Source: Gammaproteobacteria bacterium (GTDB lineage Bacteria > Pseudomonadota > Gammaproteobacteria > Eutrophobiales > Eutrophobiaceae). Taken from it: a stretch of 64,000 bases of DNA. Shown here piece by piece: positions 63,893 to 64,000 of this stretch (positions are counted from its first letter, which is position 1; each line of letters starts with the position of its first letter). The stretch is taken from the NCBI GenBank assembly GCA_016193395.1, contig JACPSH010000002.1, forward strand, positions 1-64,000. The letters run 5' to 3'. Under the pieces are notes generated by a model. That model had not been told where the DNA came from and made no database searches. It was given only the letters and a program-made list of their open reading frames with translations. A program made the translations under genes and the position numbers.

Positions 63893-64000
63893 ATGTCCGT
63901 CAGCATCAAGAGCCCCGTTGAAATCGAGCGAATGCGCGTCGCCGGGAAACTGGCCTCCCGGGTCCTGCTCATGATCGACCCGCACGTGCGGCAGGGGGTG
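63893..64000 (+). CDS. map: Methionine aminopeptidase, N-terminal fragment
   Basis: The first 36 codons of a plus-strand gene cut by the right edge. SVSIKSPVEIERMRVAGKLA is the characteristic N-terminus of type I methionine aminopeptidase, which removes the initiator Met. map divergent from rpsB is the conserved gammaproteobacterial arrangement. The metal-binding residues lie beyond the window. Confidence 0.9.
   Translation, partial: MSVSIKSPVEIERMRVAGKLASRVLLMIDPHVRQGV

Overview
The window is GC-rich, densely coded bacterial chromosome. The right third has the order rpsB-tsf-pyrH-frr-uppS-cdsA-dxr-rseP-bamA-skp-lpxD-fabZ-lpxA-lpxB-rnhB-dnaE-accA-tilS, which is the gammaproteobacterial envelope/lipid A/translation cluster. 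The left two thirds are dominated by cofactor genes typical of C1 metabolism: molybdenum cofactor, pyrroloquinoline quinone (PQQ) and enzymes of the tetrahydromethanopterin (H4MPT) pathway. With an accessory set for PQQ-dependent alcohol oxidation, this suggests a methylotrophic or alcohol-oxidising gammaproteobacterium. No methanol dehydrogenase structural gene lies in the window, so methylotrophy is an inference from cofactors and regulators.

Layout. 1-4.7 kb, minus strand: the start of a CheW-like gene, a receiver-only response regulator, and a NarL-type regulator with a four-PAS/GAF histidine kinase. 4.7-6.6 kb: a PP2C phosphatase joined through a membrane segment to a formylglycine-generating-enzyme-like domain. 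6.6-10.7 kb: a SelT/SelW/SelH-type protein, AmpG, a CYTH protein, an oxalate/formate-family MFS carrier and a small membrane protein. 10.8-18.5 kb: moaA-fdhD, mobA-moeA, moaD-moaE-pqqB, moaC and a ModE-like one-component regulator. 18.7-21.9 kb: a tightly overlapping DHPS-like/DUF447/MfnB set plus a pterin dehydratase-like gene (H4MPT branch). 22.3-24.5 kb: pqqCDE. 24.5-27.3 kb: folP, proline iminopeptidase and a SHOCT-domain exported protein. 27.5-33.1 kb: porin, PQQ-associated periplasmic binding protein and beta-propeller, and a MoxYX-like two-component pair. 33.2-36.6 kb: receiver-Ser/Thr kinase fusion, tRNA-Thr, DUF1244 protein and NDH-2. 36.6-39.9 kb: an NtrC-type two-component pair divergent from pqqA, which has a sigma-54-like promoter. 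40-43.2 kb: a four-gene envelope/FHA operon. 43.2-64 kb: the conserved core cluster and the start of map.

How it fits together. Moco genes plus FdhD would serve formate dehydrogenase. The H4MPT genes would supply the formaldehyde-oxidation cofactor. PQQ genes and the PQQ-associated periplasmic proteins would serve a periplasmic alcohol dehydrogenase encoded elsewhere. Two separate two-component systems (MoxYX-like and NtrC-like) sit at the PQQ-related loci. The noncoding DNA carries a three-copy GATGCAAAA hairpin family, a 102-nt palindrome before mobA, and an ATTCT-rich short repeat at three gene ends. No CRISPR array, insertion sequence, prophage or rRNA was seen.
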